From assembly GCA_022453515.1 (NCBI GenBank), contig JAJNNY010000087.1:55292-119291 (forward strand): a stretch of 64,000 nt of DNA, read 5' to 3'. Position 1 is the first letter of the stretch. The number at the start of each line of letters is the position of its first letter. Shown piece after piece: positions 13,801-25,815 of this stretch. A program made the translations under genes and the position numbers. The DNA comes from Astrocystis sublimbata. Its lineage: Eukaryota; Ascomycota; Sordariomycetes; Xylariales; Xylariaceae. The notes beneath the pieces are model-generated. The model had not been told where the DNA came from. It saw nothing but the letters and a program-made list of their open reading frames with translations, and ran no database searches.

Positions 13801-15496
13801 TGTGATGGGCAGGCGGGCGTGCTAGATCTTGGGAAATCTTATTTAGTGGGTTGTTATAGCAGACGTGATCTAGTGTGCGGCACGGTCGGCACTTTGGCAG
13901 CGACTCGATGGCCTCACCCAAGCACGTTGTCTATTTTTATTTAAGCTTGTTTTGATCGACGCTTGGGTGCACGTAGCGTAGTGTGCTGTACTCGTACTTG
14001 AGACGGCCTCAGACCGAATACTGACGGAGGTTATTAGCCCCAAGTCGAGGGAAGCAAGTGGAGTGCACGTTATGACGATCGCTGCCCACATGCAAATTTG
14101 GCCGCTCGCGACAAGCGAAAGAGAGGCAACAAGATGGACAAGGCAGGAAGGTCAGAGGTCAGCTCCGTTGGTGACGGTGCGTGCCCGTCCACCGCCTAGT
14201 CTGGCACATGGGCTGTGTGTACTCGTAGAATGAAACAAGTGGATTTCTTGGAGTCTAGCATCTAGATAGGTCGACGATAGGTACTCGAGGTACTTGAGGT
14301 ACTCGGGCGGCTGTAGATGGATATAGTCATGTCAAGCACGTTTTCTGGTGCCGATCATACAACTACAACCAGGACAGGTAGGTGCTCAGCTCGAACACGT
14401 GCAATGGTTTCACGCTGGATCGCCATCATGCTATGGATCCCTGTGGGCAGGAGGATGCTTACACTACTGTAAGTATTTCTCGATCGGAGTGTGGCAGGCG
14501 AGGGAGATCTGCGCAGGAGACAACGTTCTGAAATTCCATATTAATAACACTTACACCACTTAGCTACCTGAGAGAGATGTGATTATACGTAGGAGATGTT
14601 CAACAAACGGTGCACCTATCTTCAAGGTAATGAGGAGAGGTGTAGAGCAAAACGGTAGCATCTACGAGTAGAGGCTCTTACGATGAATACTACGTCGAGG
14701 TTTCACCAGCTGGCTGCAGTGCATATACATCCACGCTCGCTCCACCCAATTGTCAGTTCTGTTTCCCGTCCCAACGGAGAAATCCCGAAGAATAGCTACC
14801 AATATCACAGTGCGGTATGGGCCGGTATCATCTGCGTAGCTCATCTATATGCTCGTAGCAACAGCAGAGCACCTCGGGTGCTAGTATCAATACAGTAATA
14901 TAGATTCAAGCTCGACAGCGAAACATGGTCACTAGAGCGACCCCACGAGCCTGCAGTGACCTTATGTAAACGTGAATATAGATGAACAAGCAGAAATGGC
15001 GGGCAGAACGTGTTGGCCACACACCCACAGGGAGGATGAGGTCTTCTGGCCACTTGGCTTAGCTAACCCACTGTAAGGATCTACCAAGACTTTGCTCGGG
15101 ACTAATGAGGCAAGGTGAGACGAACAAGGCGGTCAAGATGCAGTGAGGTCCACACGGCGGCGATAGGCAGCGACAGGCTCCGCGACAGCACCGTCACACG
15201 CTACGGGCCTCAGGCCGGGGCGGATTAGTAAGACGACTCGCGATGATGTACGGAGTACGTACTTTAGGTATGCAGGCGCGCTTTGGATGTCGAAAGCTGC
15301 CCAGAGGCAGAGAGAATTCACGGAATAAGCCGTACGAGTAGCTGTGACGAATTGCTGGGACGATTGCTGGGCTCTATGTAACCCACGATCGACAAACACT
15401 TGCGACATGTGGACTAATTAGTGCAGTGCTAACTATCTCCAACGTCTCTAGCACAGCATCAACTCCGCCGCCCTATCTCCACGTACTTGCACGAGT

Positions 15497-15524
15497 GCTT
15501 GCTTGCTTGCTTGTTTGCTTGCTT
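15497..15524. repeat. GCTT tetranucleotide microsatellite
   Basis: Seven GCTT-type units in a row, with one changed to GTTT. It lies in gene-poor DNA, about 50 bp before a second small tandem repeat. Confidence 0.85.
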
Positions 15525-15572
15525 ACCTAAGATGCTTAGTTCATGATATCCGTATGTTCTCCTCATGCAATG

Positions 15573-15599
15573 GAGCCACTCGAGCCACTCGAGCCACTC
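15573..15599. repeat. three perfect copies of the 9-mer GAGCCACTC
   Basis: Three head-to-tail identical 9-bp units in gene-poor DNA. No coding role is apparent. Confidence 0.9.
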
Positions 15600-16694
15600 G
15601 CAGTTCTGCTGGCAGTTCAATTTTCCGTGCCCCGGGATCTGCCCAAGGTTTGGCGGGTAACGAGCGGCGTAGCAGCTATCAACCGTGCAGCGCAGAGACA
15701 ATAAGAGGCCCAGGCGTTGCCAACCTGGACGGTGTCGCGGTATCTTTGGTACTGAGTAGTAGCACAGCTCGGGTTGTCGGGTTTGCCACAGCTATTGCGA
15801 TATGGCAACGGGCATCTCTTGGCCGGCTCGGCTCCTTCGATGTCGTCGAGGGTTCACCTTCAAGCTGTGGTCCTGTGGCACGCCTTTCCGAGTTGGTCTT
15901 GACGTCGTTGCCATACGCAGACGACATGTGTAGTCTGAGACGAGGGTTTAGCCTCCCGTTTGACTACGTAATCAAGCAAGTAGTCCCGTTGGAGTGGTGG
16001 CTAGCTTTGTCGTCGTCGTTAAGCTTATTTATCGGCATGTTGCACAGCGAATGAAGCGCCCAGCTCAGCCTGCAGCCGCAATGGCGGCGCCCCGGTACCA
16101 GCAGGGCCGCGCCGATCGCACCCTGCTCGCAGTTAGCCCTGAGCCCTGGCCTAGCGGCCGAAAATGGCATCTGTGGAGAAGCTTCCTTACCTACCTCGCC
16201 TACCTAGGTACCCTGCCTAGGTGCTTCCACTGTTTCCTCCAGGGCTGGGCTTGCCCCAACAACTTCGCCGACTTTACCACCCTAGCATCCTAGGTATGCT
16301 ACCTATGCCATGCCATGCCATGCCCGCATACCTGCTCGCCTGCCTCCTGAGACTAGCGACGATTTGGCCCGGTCCTGTCCATGGGAAATTGCCATTCCCA
16401 CGACTGCGAACCTCCAAATTCCCTGCCCGCATTCGGACTCGCACAAACCCCTAACCTAGACCACTGGGTACGACTGCCTTACTCAGTAGGTACCTGCCTG
16501 GAGCCCTGTTACCTGTTCCCTACACAGTACCTACATGTAGGCTCGCCTACTATGGATGTACCTGTTCTGCATGGGCCACCCGGACGAGCACATTGCATTC
16601 ATTCATTCCTCACTTTCTTTCTCATTGCAGCCACCGACGATAGCTGCGACACCCGCCTTTTCGCACTGCCATGTGGGATCAAGAAACCCGCCAG

Positions 16695-16716
16695 CCCGCC
16701 CGCCCGCCCGCCCGCC
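16695..16716. repeat. CCCG microsatellite
   Basis: About five and a half tandem CCCG units in the gene-poor region upstream of the bZIP-ankyrin gene. Confidence 0.85.
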
Positions 16717-18338
16717 TGGCCTCGTCCTGCTGTCTCACTATAGGTACCTAAGGCAATATCTCGCATGTACCACTACTATGCATATAATAGGCATCACCTA
16801 TTGTATATCTGCAGCGAGCACGGCCGTGTGAAGCTATTTTGGTCGTATCGCCCTCCACCGATATTACGTCAGGTGGCCTAGTGCTTTGTCTGCCTCCCAA
16901 CCGATTTCACTTACATAAGTACACTGCCGACTCATAAGTATATCTGCCAGCTGGATCCACTGATGAAGCACTAGGTCAGGTTAGTCTAGGTGGCTGGCTG
17001 CTTCCAAGTTGCACGTTATCTTCGCCGCCGTTGTCACCGTCACCAAAATAGTGCATCGTACCCACATTAGCCATCTCGGCCATCTTGCCTGCTCTGCCAT
17101 GGATGACGATGAATCAACACTGGCCTGGAGCAGATATCTTGTCGATCAGCGAGCATGATGTGATGGAGCACACTCCAATCCAACTGGGCCATCTGGAGAA
17201 ACTCTCTAGTGCGGAATGACTAGTACTATGCTCGATCATGGTACCAAATGGCGCCGTTCCTGGGTGCCTGGGTAGACGGATCTCGGGATCTTGTCCAACT
17301 TGGAGGAGCCGGGGACGGATTTCCGAGTCATCCTCTACCCCGGTAGATGGCATATTGCCTCCGTCCTTCGTATTGTGATATGTGCGCAATCTGGGCTCGA
17401 CAAACCGGCGTCTGGAATAAGGACAGGTTGTGGTGCGTCCTGGGCCCTGGCACCGTCTGCCGAAGGATGCTATTCTGGCATTGCCTCCCCCTCATACTGT
17501 AGATAGGCCAGTGAGCAAAACAGGCCAAGCCGCAATGCCGCGCAGCTGTGCGAAATTAGCATATCTCTAGTGGGGATAGCTTCATGTGTAAGCGCACACC
17601 TAGATACACTTGCCCAATGCTAGCAGCAATGCCCAGTCTGAAGCCGCTCTAAAGTCGATTCGGAAAGCGTCCAACTTGCGACAGCACACGGTCCAACTCA
17701 GTGGAGCGATCTGGGGCTCAGGACGTCGAAAGTCATTGGCGGCGAGGGACCCTGGCATTCCCCTCTCCTCAGTCGGTTCCTCAGACGCCACGGACAAGTT
17801 GGGAATCGCTTGGGTCCTCCTGCGTGCTAGGTACACCACCTTTCTGACCACACTCCCAGTACCACACTTCTCGCACCCTCTGGATGTCTGGCACAACGAC
17901 CACAACCTCATCGGAGCCGAGGAGTCCCATGCATTTCTTGGCGACCACGATAGATACTTAGTGTCCACGGTTAGAGAAGCCTTGTCCTAGTCCCACACCC
18001 CCGAACCCCCTCCCAGCTGCTTTCACAATGCTGCAGGAACTGCAATTTCGAGCCTGTGGCGCCATCCATACAGTACAGGGTCCATGTACTACTCCATGTA
18101 CTTCCTTCACATGGTATGCCTACCTACTAGGTCGGTAGTGTACTTCAACTGGTGCCTTACTATTCCTTGTACCCCCCAGTTAGTCTGGAGGATGGGCAGA
18201 GATTCATAAAGGTCTGCTCATTCCCGTCCCCTCGAACATTTGAAATTCCTCGGATTTCGACTTCATATCCTGGCTATCTCAGCAGTCACCAAGTTGAACA
18301 GTAGCAATATCGCTTCTTCACTCGCAACTTCCAAAGCC

Positions 18339-19513
18339 ATGGCAGCCGTCACACAGAACTCAGTCAACACCACCAAGAGACCTGAACGTCTCCGAGATAC
18401 CCTCTACGCAGACATGATGAAGCCCGACGAGGATCTCAGCAAAATGGCGGACCCTGCAGAACGCAGGAGAATCCAAAACCGTCTTGCTCAACGAGCTTAC
18501 CGTATGTGACTAATTCGTCGTTTGTTTGTAGAGTTCCATCCACTAACACTACCCAAGGACGCAAGATGCGGGAACAGAAGAACGAGGTTGAGAAGCTTAG
18601 AGATCAGATCAAGAAGCTACAAGAAACACCAGACTCTGGCAACAACAGCAGATCAAGCACGCCTTGCACACCCCCAGACAGCAGCAGCACTTCCTCCATG
18701 CCCGCGGCCGCCATGTCACCACCCAACTTTGAGATTGTGAACACACCCTCGACCTCGGAGCACCAGTGGGTTGGAGGATACTTCCATGAATGGCCTGCGG
18801 CGCCAGCACCACAAGAGAGTTTCATGACTGGCTTGATCTCTCCTACTGAAATGGAAGCACCGCCTCCCTACGATGAGTCACTCTGTGCAGGCTACTCATC
18901 TGAAGGATACGCTGGTGCTCCCGGCATGATGAAGTCACCGCCTACAAGCCGATCACACATCAAGTCCAGACGCACATCGTCTCAATCGAAAAGGCCTCGC
19001 TCGAACCTGCCTCGCAGCATCGGTAGCCCTGGACAAGCACCCCAAAGTCCCCACTCTCCTTGGATGGCTTCTCAACCGTCACCCATGGATGTCCACGTCG
19101 CTCCTGGAGTTATGATGATGGCACCGGAACCTCAGATGCCCGTGTACTCGCCGCATTTCGATCTGCAAGGACGACCTGAAGAGTTTCATTATCCATCGCC
19201 TCCACACATGGACGACTCGTCTGCGTGGCAAATGCCCACTTCCGACAGCATGCCGAGGCCGCAGTCGGATACGAACCTGAGTGCCAGAGCGGCGCCACGA
19301 TCTCTACCAGATGCCAATGCCCCCATACTGCACCTCGCAGTTGCCGGCGGCCATATCGATACCCTGCGGATTATTCTCAAGCAATGTAACGTGTCCGTCA
19401 ACGTACGGGACAGCGCAGGCTACACACCCCTTCAACGCGCCATCATCAATGGTCACACCGACATTGTGGAGCTACTGCTAAAGCATGGCGCGGAAGTGAA
19501 TATCGACGGCTGA
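18339..19513 (+). CDS. bZIP transcription factor with C-terminal ankyrin repeats
   Basis: Two exons, 18339-18501 and 18558-19513, flank a 56-bp intron (GTATGT donor, ACTAAC branch site, AAG acceptor). The product is 372 residues. The intron splits Arg55 inside the DNA-binding basic region. Residues 40-60 read as a bZIP basic region with the N-x7-R core (N47 to R55, NRLAQRAYR), followed by a short, weak zipper (L68, I72, L75). A long Ser/Pro-rich middle follows. Residues about 307-372 form two ankyrin repeats (HLAVAGGHIDTLRIIL and TPLQRAIINGHTDIVELLL). This bZIP plus ankyrin arrangement is known from a filamentous-fungal regulator family; the target genes cannot be read from sequence. I chose the ATG at 18339 because it starts the conserved-looking N-terminus in a good context (AAAGCCATGG); the upstream open frame has no ATG. 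It stands alone between two gene-poor regions. Confidence 0.9.
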
Positions 19514-22500
19514 GGCGCGCCTCCTATGGCCGCTCGAGCACATGTGTATATGCCTTATGACCGGACTTTGGGACTGCATGCATACTGGGAGTTTTTTGTT
19601 ACTGATATTATTTGGCTTGGTCTGGATTTTGGGAAACATTGGAGACACCTGGGGTTTGAGGCGCGACTTGACTTTCGATACCCCCTTTTGCGAACGCTGC
19701 TCACTCGAGCGCCTTCCTATCCTGTCCTCCCCAAAAATTATAGAAAGAATTAGCTTGCCTCGGGCTCTATTACTGGTCACCGACGAATGTCTGGTGACGG
19801 GCTCGATTCATGGGTCAGCTAGTGTATCGTTAGACATATTATTCAAATGTAACGATTATGAACATTGTACTTGTCATCCATGCATGTCTCATTCTGTGCA
19901 ACCTGCAGCATGTGTATGTGCTTGTGTCATTCTCATCGTCATCGCAACCAGCCTTTTCTGAAGTAGCATTGGGCATTGGCCCTTATGCATCAGTGTAAAA
20001 CAGTAGGGCTCGTAATTTAGCTAGTAATCTATTATTCGCTTATGTACCCTGTCATACACAGCTTCGTGTTATGTCAAGCAGAGACAACAGACTCGCAGAA
20101 ACCTGTCGTTTCTGGCTGGTGGCTAAGACTGCTATTGACAGGCACGTGGGCACTATCAACCAGTCTCAGCCGTTTGCGAATCGGTACGGCTCGCGGTACC
20201 AACCCTATCTATCATAGGCGGCCATCGAAGTTGAGGTGTTGGGTCACATCCGGACGCTGGCAACGCCTTGGGACGGAAAACGGACCTGTTACTCTCTAGT
20301 CAGTAACATAGGGACAGCCTAGTCCACCGAGCAAGCTTGAAGGCTAAGACCAAGAGCTTTTCGCGCGGTGCTTTCTAGAAGGCCGCATTCGTCCTGGTCC
20401 CCGATAACGAAAAAGACACGATCAAGCACGTAAAGCCCGCGCAGCATTCCGCGCATACGACTGACTGCCCGCCCGCCCCGCTCCGGTGCATGGGGTGGTA
20501 CCATGTACGCATTGTTTTTACCTACAGTACCTACCTACAGGACAACGAGCCCGAGTGCTAGTTCTATGGTAGTGTTCACAGAGCTACATAGTATGAGTCT
20601 TTGGCACCGCCGCTACTGCAGATTGCGGGTAATATTAAGGTTGCCGACGATGCTCAGGTTTTCCTCTTAGCCCCTGTCTCCGGGCGTCGTCTTGACCGTT
20701 TATGGCCTGCTAAAGCTGCTGGACCCTGGCTGGCTCGTGGGCTGAAGGATTCGCGCCGGCTCTACTGCAGAGGGCCCTCGGTTTTCCCAGCTAATTAGCG
20801 GGGGAGAGAATGAGGCATATTTGGAATTGTGATGGGATGAAGCATCCACGAAACGTGGAGGGCGACCGATACTGCCTCGACTGCCCAGGCATAACTGCGT
20901 GCAATTCTTGCTAGCGTGCCAATAGGTCCCCCTAGGAGCATGAACCATGGTCCATGGCTGCCCTGACGATCCGAGATTCTAGAATCTCTCCGCTGTGAGA
21001 TCTCTATTGTTACAGCCACTCTCGCGCTCGTATTGCTTACTTATATCGCGCCGCTTGGAGGCCATGCCTCCGAGAGTCAGAGCGGTCGACTCACGGACAC
21101 TATCATGTCTTAGCAGGCCTCATCAAAGATGCCGACCTGGGCAAACGACAGGCATTCCCATTCCTGTATGAGGGAGGCGCAATTCGCGAGGCCGCAGGCT
21201 ATATAGCGTGACAATAATTCAACGCCTCTTCAGTCAACGGTCGGATATGCAGTCCCCCTCCCTCCCTCCCCCAGTGTCTCGACTGGTTACGCACACACTC
21301 TTGTGCTGGCACGGCCATTGGGCCGTGATTCGCTCGCAGGCAGCTTCGAGGCGCTTCGTAACAAAATCCACAGAGCGCGTTACCTTGGCACCCACCTTGG
21401 CACGTCAAGAGATGGTGTCCAGCTGCCTATTCCGGCCAGCTTCGGCCACCTCGCATAGGTACGCGCACTGGAATGCCCCCGTTCTGATACGGGCTGGCAG
21501 CCATTCGGGACAGGCCTGCATCTGTAGGTGTAGGTAGTTACGTACATGTACGACGCCAGCTGGGGTCGGAAAGCTGAAGACGCTATCAAGTTATAGCTAC
21601 AGTAGCTGGCTTCCACGATGGAGAATGGCGTGTTGTTTACGCTGCTTTGGCCCTATAGGGGGGGTATAAGTCGCTGTCCACTGGCCGAGACGCGAAGTGT
21701 GGACATCGGCGTTGTGCCAAAGCATCAGGCGGTGTTCCGACTTACATAAGAGAATAAATAACAACAACAAGCGAACGATCCGAACACAGCAACTTTGAAG
21801 GTACAACCACCCCTCATGTGCTTTCGACCTACGCTAGGTTAGTATTTTTAAGCGAGACTGGTTCAAACGAGGTAGGATTTTGAGTTATCTTACTTAACAA
21901 GGTTCCGAGCATGGTGCTAGGCGACTCCGAAGATCCTACGCAGGGATCTCACCACTCACACCTCTCTTTCCGCGAATCTTATTCCGCGGCGTCTTCGAGC
22001 TTAAGCCAACGACTCGCAGATGAGGCCCACCTGAACCGTCAACGAAGGAAGCTTAGAACGAGCCTTAAACGTCTCCCGCATACACCCACATTTCACTTCT
22101 GCATTGCAGAGTAGCGTCTGGCCATCGGCTATCTTATCGACTTCACCAAGCCCATCACAGAAGTTGCGTTGAGTGGCACACCCTCGACACCCTCCCTTGA
22201 CAAGCGTCTCTCCCCCCCCACCACACTCAGACGCGATAACGTGGCACCCTTACTTTCGCCCTTCCTTCTGACAGGCATGGCAGGCACCGCCCTGTGCGTA
22301 CATGACCCGCGCCGATACTACCTGAGGGGGGGCAAGGGGAGCTCGCCCAATGAAGACTTGACGGCGGGCTCTACAAATGGTAGGTCAGCGTGCGAGAATC
22401 AGATAGCGAGCTGGTCGTCTTGTAGGGTGCGCCCTCTTATCAGAGCCTCAGTCAGCCTACGCAATAGGTATCTAACTAATATCTTTGATTATATAATTTT

Positions 22501-25500
22501 TTGATTACTTGTCCAATGGGCGTTGAATAAGTGAAACCGAAACCAACCACATGGAGATAGTAGGCACCCTCGAGCCCATGCAACCTGGTGACGAGGGTAT
22601 GAACCGCCACATTATCTCCCATCCAGCAGTCACCCAAGAAAACGTTCGAAACCGGCAGCGTTAACTGACCATTCAGGGAGCTTTCACGCCACCTGCAACA
22701 ACCAGCAATAGGCAAGAGGGCTTGTTACTTATCCCACCATACACACACATCCAACCTACATGGCTGCCTGATCCAGCGATATCACCTTCGTCACAGAGCC
22801 TTGGCTGGAAGCCAGTTGTAGTAATTCAACTATTTGCAAATAAGTCCATGTGCAACAGCATCGTGAATTGAACATAGCACAAAGATCTGTCATCTACCTA
22901 CCTAGCCCATCACTGAAGACCTGTCATCGAAGGCCCCATTCCTGATTTTGACAGGAACCGGCTAAATGGCGTCCACTCATGGACTATTCCATGACGAAAT
23001 ACGCGTCTTCCTACCGGGTATCTTGACCCGCTGCGGGAGGATTTAAGAAGCCGCGAGGCTTTGTGGCGTTGTGATTACCGCAGTACGTAGACAGCCGGAC
23101 ATCGGAATTAGGACAATCCCTCCAGAACGATGTCCGGACAGTGCTCCTGGGCCCATCCATAATCGGGGCAAATATCTGCAAGAAAAACAAACACTGATGT
23201 AGAAACATCGCAAATTAACATGGTGAGTTAATCCAGGTGGGTTTGAGGCAGGTTCGGTGGAGAAAGTATCTTCCCAGAGCTTGTCCACGTAATATCGAGC
23301 CTGGCCTATCCCGCGCCATGGGCGTGGTCGAACATGTCCGTGACGTCCAGCCCTACGTATAAACTACGGATACTCGTACGTGCCGAGTGCAAGGCAGCTT
23401 CTCAAGACATAAAACAAAATTTGCTTTTGGTTTCACCTGGGTCAACCCCGGGACGCCTAGGATAGGTACGAACTACGCCACAAACGCAACGGTTTCCGAT
23501 GCAGGTGACTGTAAACGGCCACATAACAACAGTTTTCCTCGCATGTTTCCTGCGTCCTCTTCTATAGAGCACCCGACAAGTACGTATAGATAGAGGAGAT
23601 CATCCTCGCCCAGATAGCCGTATAGAGAAGCTACAAAGCATGTGCCCAGATCCCGTACCTGCCTAACGCGTGCATGTATAACGATGCAGCCCAAGTGCCG
23701 TAGATACTGGACGCCACCAAGCCGGCAAGACCCCTATAGTTGGGACCTCTATCGAGACGTTTCGTCTTCCTTGCCAACACGGTCCACCCCGATTCGAACA
23801 AGCCGACCTTGAAATGTTATCATATCAATCTTCATGAGCACACCCACCTACCTCGACAGGTCCCGATGGTGGCTTACTCCGGCATTCCTACTGAGTGCCA
23901 CGCTGGTCGGGATACAACTCCACGCTCAATGACGTGATAGCAGTCCAGTCTTGATTGTAGTGTTGCGATGGAAGCCGTCGGCGCTCTTCTTTTCCTCTTG
24001 GCCTGCCATGTCAAGACGATTTACTGCCATTGTGCAAAAACATCGCCCGCCCACGGAGGCTTATCGGCGCGTTGCTAGATCTCCTATCTCTGACAATGCA
24101 GTTAGAGCCAGACCCATCCACACGCACGCACGCACTCTATACCAGGAGAGATCTCCGCTGCGTGTAGATCACATGCCTCGTAGCTACTGTAATCTTGCAC
24201 GTCTGGCCTCCTCTTTCACGGACGCGACAAGGTGGAGCTCACCGGCGTTCCAGGGATGCACGTCATCCGGACACGATGCGAGGTTGCGGTGCCCCCTCCT
24301 CACCCCGTTGAAACGGCATTCCCCGCAGGGCAACTTCCGTGTCTCAGCTGTCGTGCTCGCATTCGCAACAACAAGGCCCGCTACCATTGTCGCGTCGCCA
24401 TTCGAGCTGGGTCTCGGTAAGGCCGGGGCACCTAACCTTTGCAATGGCACCTACCGAGCATTTTCGCCCGACGGCGGGCCGGAGCCAGGGAAAGACGATC
24501 ACTGCGGTTTCCGAGCGTAGCAATGGGGGGAAACGGTCGGGACTGTCCATTCAGAGAGGCAGACACTGGGTTAGTAAGAGCATATACCAAGACGTCGTAT
24601 TTTCCGCTGTGTCTGGGTCGATGGCAGCCCAGAGTCGAACAAACTGACAATTCCAATTCTATTCCAATTCTATTCCGCAAGGGCGGACGACCATGCCATT
24701 TCACACGTCATGACGCCGGATCGCCACCATTTAGTAAACGGATTGGGGAAAGGTACGGTTGTCTCTCGTATTGGGCAGGTTATAACTAGGTAGGGAGGGT
24801 GCTTGGGTCAAGAGGGCATGAAAAAAGCCAAGACACGAAATCAACACAGTTTCCCCAATGAGGTTCCTGCGTTAGCGCTCGCTGGCGACATACTCCAGAA
24901 GATGGCGACCGGCCGGGGTGTAACATGGCGTTACCGAGTTCTACAAACGTCGGAGGGGTTATAACGCCTTCTCGATATCGGATTGCGTGCAATAAACATG
25001 GGGTCATAATCGAGAACAAGTAGAGAAGAGGATTCTTGCTCAGAAACGAGCGTAAAGATGACCGAAGCCAAGAGGGGCGCGACGGACCTGATGAGACGTA
25101 GAATCAAGAAACACCATCTTAAATCGCAGCCAGTATATACCTTGGGTAGGTAGGTAGGTAAACGACTCGGGGAATGTAATGTCAAGAACCTGAATGCGGA
25201 GGGTCCCGGAAAAGCTTATCGGGTGGTTATAATTACTAGCAGCTCTGTCGGTTCTACCATGCCGGGTCACAGCAGACCCAGGCACTTATAGGGCCGGAGG
25301 ATTGCGCTATATGTGCAGGAAATCTCCGCGGAGCAGACTGGACGTGACAGGGCAGGCGTAACAACTTTTGCAGCGACTCGGGGTTTGCCAGTTGTTGACC
25401 TTGTCTGGTAAAGTTATGCATTTGGGGTGAATCCGTGATTTTGCGACCTCGGGTCGGTACCAGAATTGATCCGTGATCGGCACGCACTGACTTCCAAGTG

Positions 25501-25815
25501 TTCATCGTAGCTTAGGTGCGGGTTCATCCATGTGACAGAACGCACGAAGCCAGTTGCGCTGTTCTGGTGGCACGTTTTTTTGCACTACACACCAGGGCGG
25601 GTGGACGAAAAGACTGCAACTGGGCAATTTGAGATGAGCTTAGTATCTGGCATAAGAAATGCGATGCAACAATTGCATCCTACATATTCGATCCAAAGCG
25701 GCAACATCCTACACATATCCCCAACCTGCTGTATGCGTATACGTCTGGAGCTCGATTCGAGTGCAACTACCATCCCGGAAATTCCTGCATGGGGGATGGA
25801 ACATTGCGTTGCAAC
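19514..25815. other. gene-poor region of about 6.3 kb
   Basis: Holds the 3' end of the bZIP gene and the 3' flank of the minus-strand GDSL gene. I found no chain of exons with a recognisable product. One coding-like stretch at 21911-22504 is listed separately. Runs of TACCTA/TAGGTA appear near 20520-20540 and 25137-25152. Confidence 0.55.
21911..22504 (+). pseudogene. possible broken small gene: one frame interrupted by a single TAG
   Basis: From the ATG at 21911 one frame stays open for 67 codons, meets a single TAG at 22112-22114, then stays open to a stop ending at 22504. The first part is Ser-rich then basic (RLADEAHLNRQRRKLRTSLK). The second starts with a plausible folded-looking stretch (AIGYLIDFTKPITEVALSG) and turns Pro/Thr-rich. 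One C-to-T change from CAG would explain the stop, or a short intron could remove it (a CTGCATTGCAG acceptor lies just before the stop). I do not recognise the product, and chance cannot be excluded. Confidence 0.22.

Larger units (their letters stand above)
6833..18338. other. gene-poor region of about 11.5 kb
   Basis: Both strands carry only scattered ORFs with no recognisable domain, no phase-consistent exon chains and atypical composition. The start should contain the FAS beta 3' UTR and the last kilobase or so the promoter/leader of the bZIP gene. The region holds simple repeats, listed separately, and several copies of the palindrome TACCTAGGTA (6945-6954, 13537-13546, 16201-16210). I saw no tRNA-like or 5S-like sequence, but I could not run a covariance search. 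Confidence 0.6.

Noticed and set aside
15503..16054. 183-codon plus-strand ORF
   Set aside because: Overlaps two tandem repeats, has no ATG-proximal or domain-like features and conflicts with minus-strand frames of similar length.
17600..17990. Opposing ORFs of 122 and 126 codons
   Set aside because: Mirror-image open frames on both strands with no recognisable product; likely a composition effect.
6833..18338. tRNA, 5S rRNA or CRISPR-like features in the gene-poor blocks
   Set aside because: No convincing GGTTCRANNCC B-box or matching A-box seen by eye, no 5S-like core, and the short tandem repeats lack regular unique spacers.
23951..24520. 189-codon plus-strand ORF
   Set aside because: Long but of mixed composition, with equally open frames on both strands, no domain and no splice partners.
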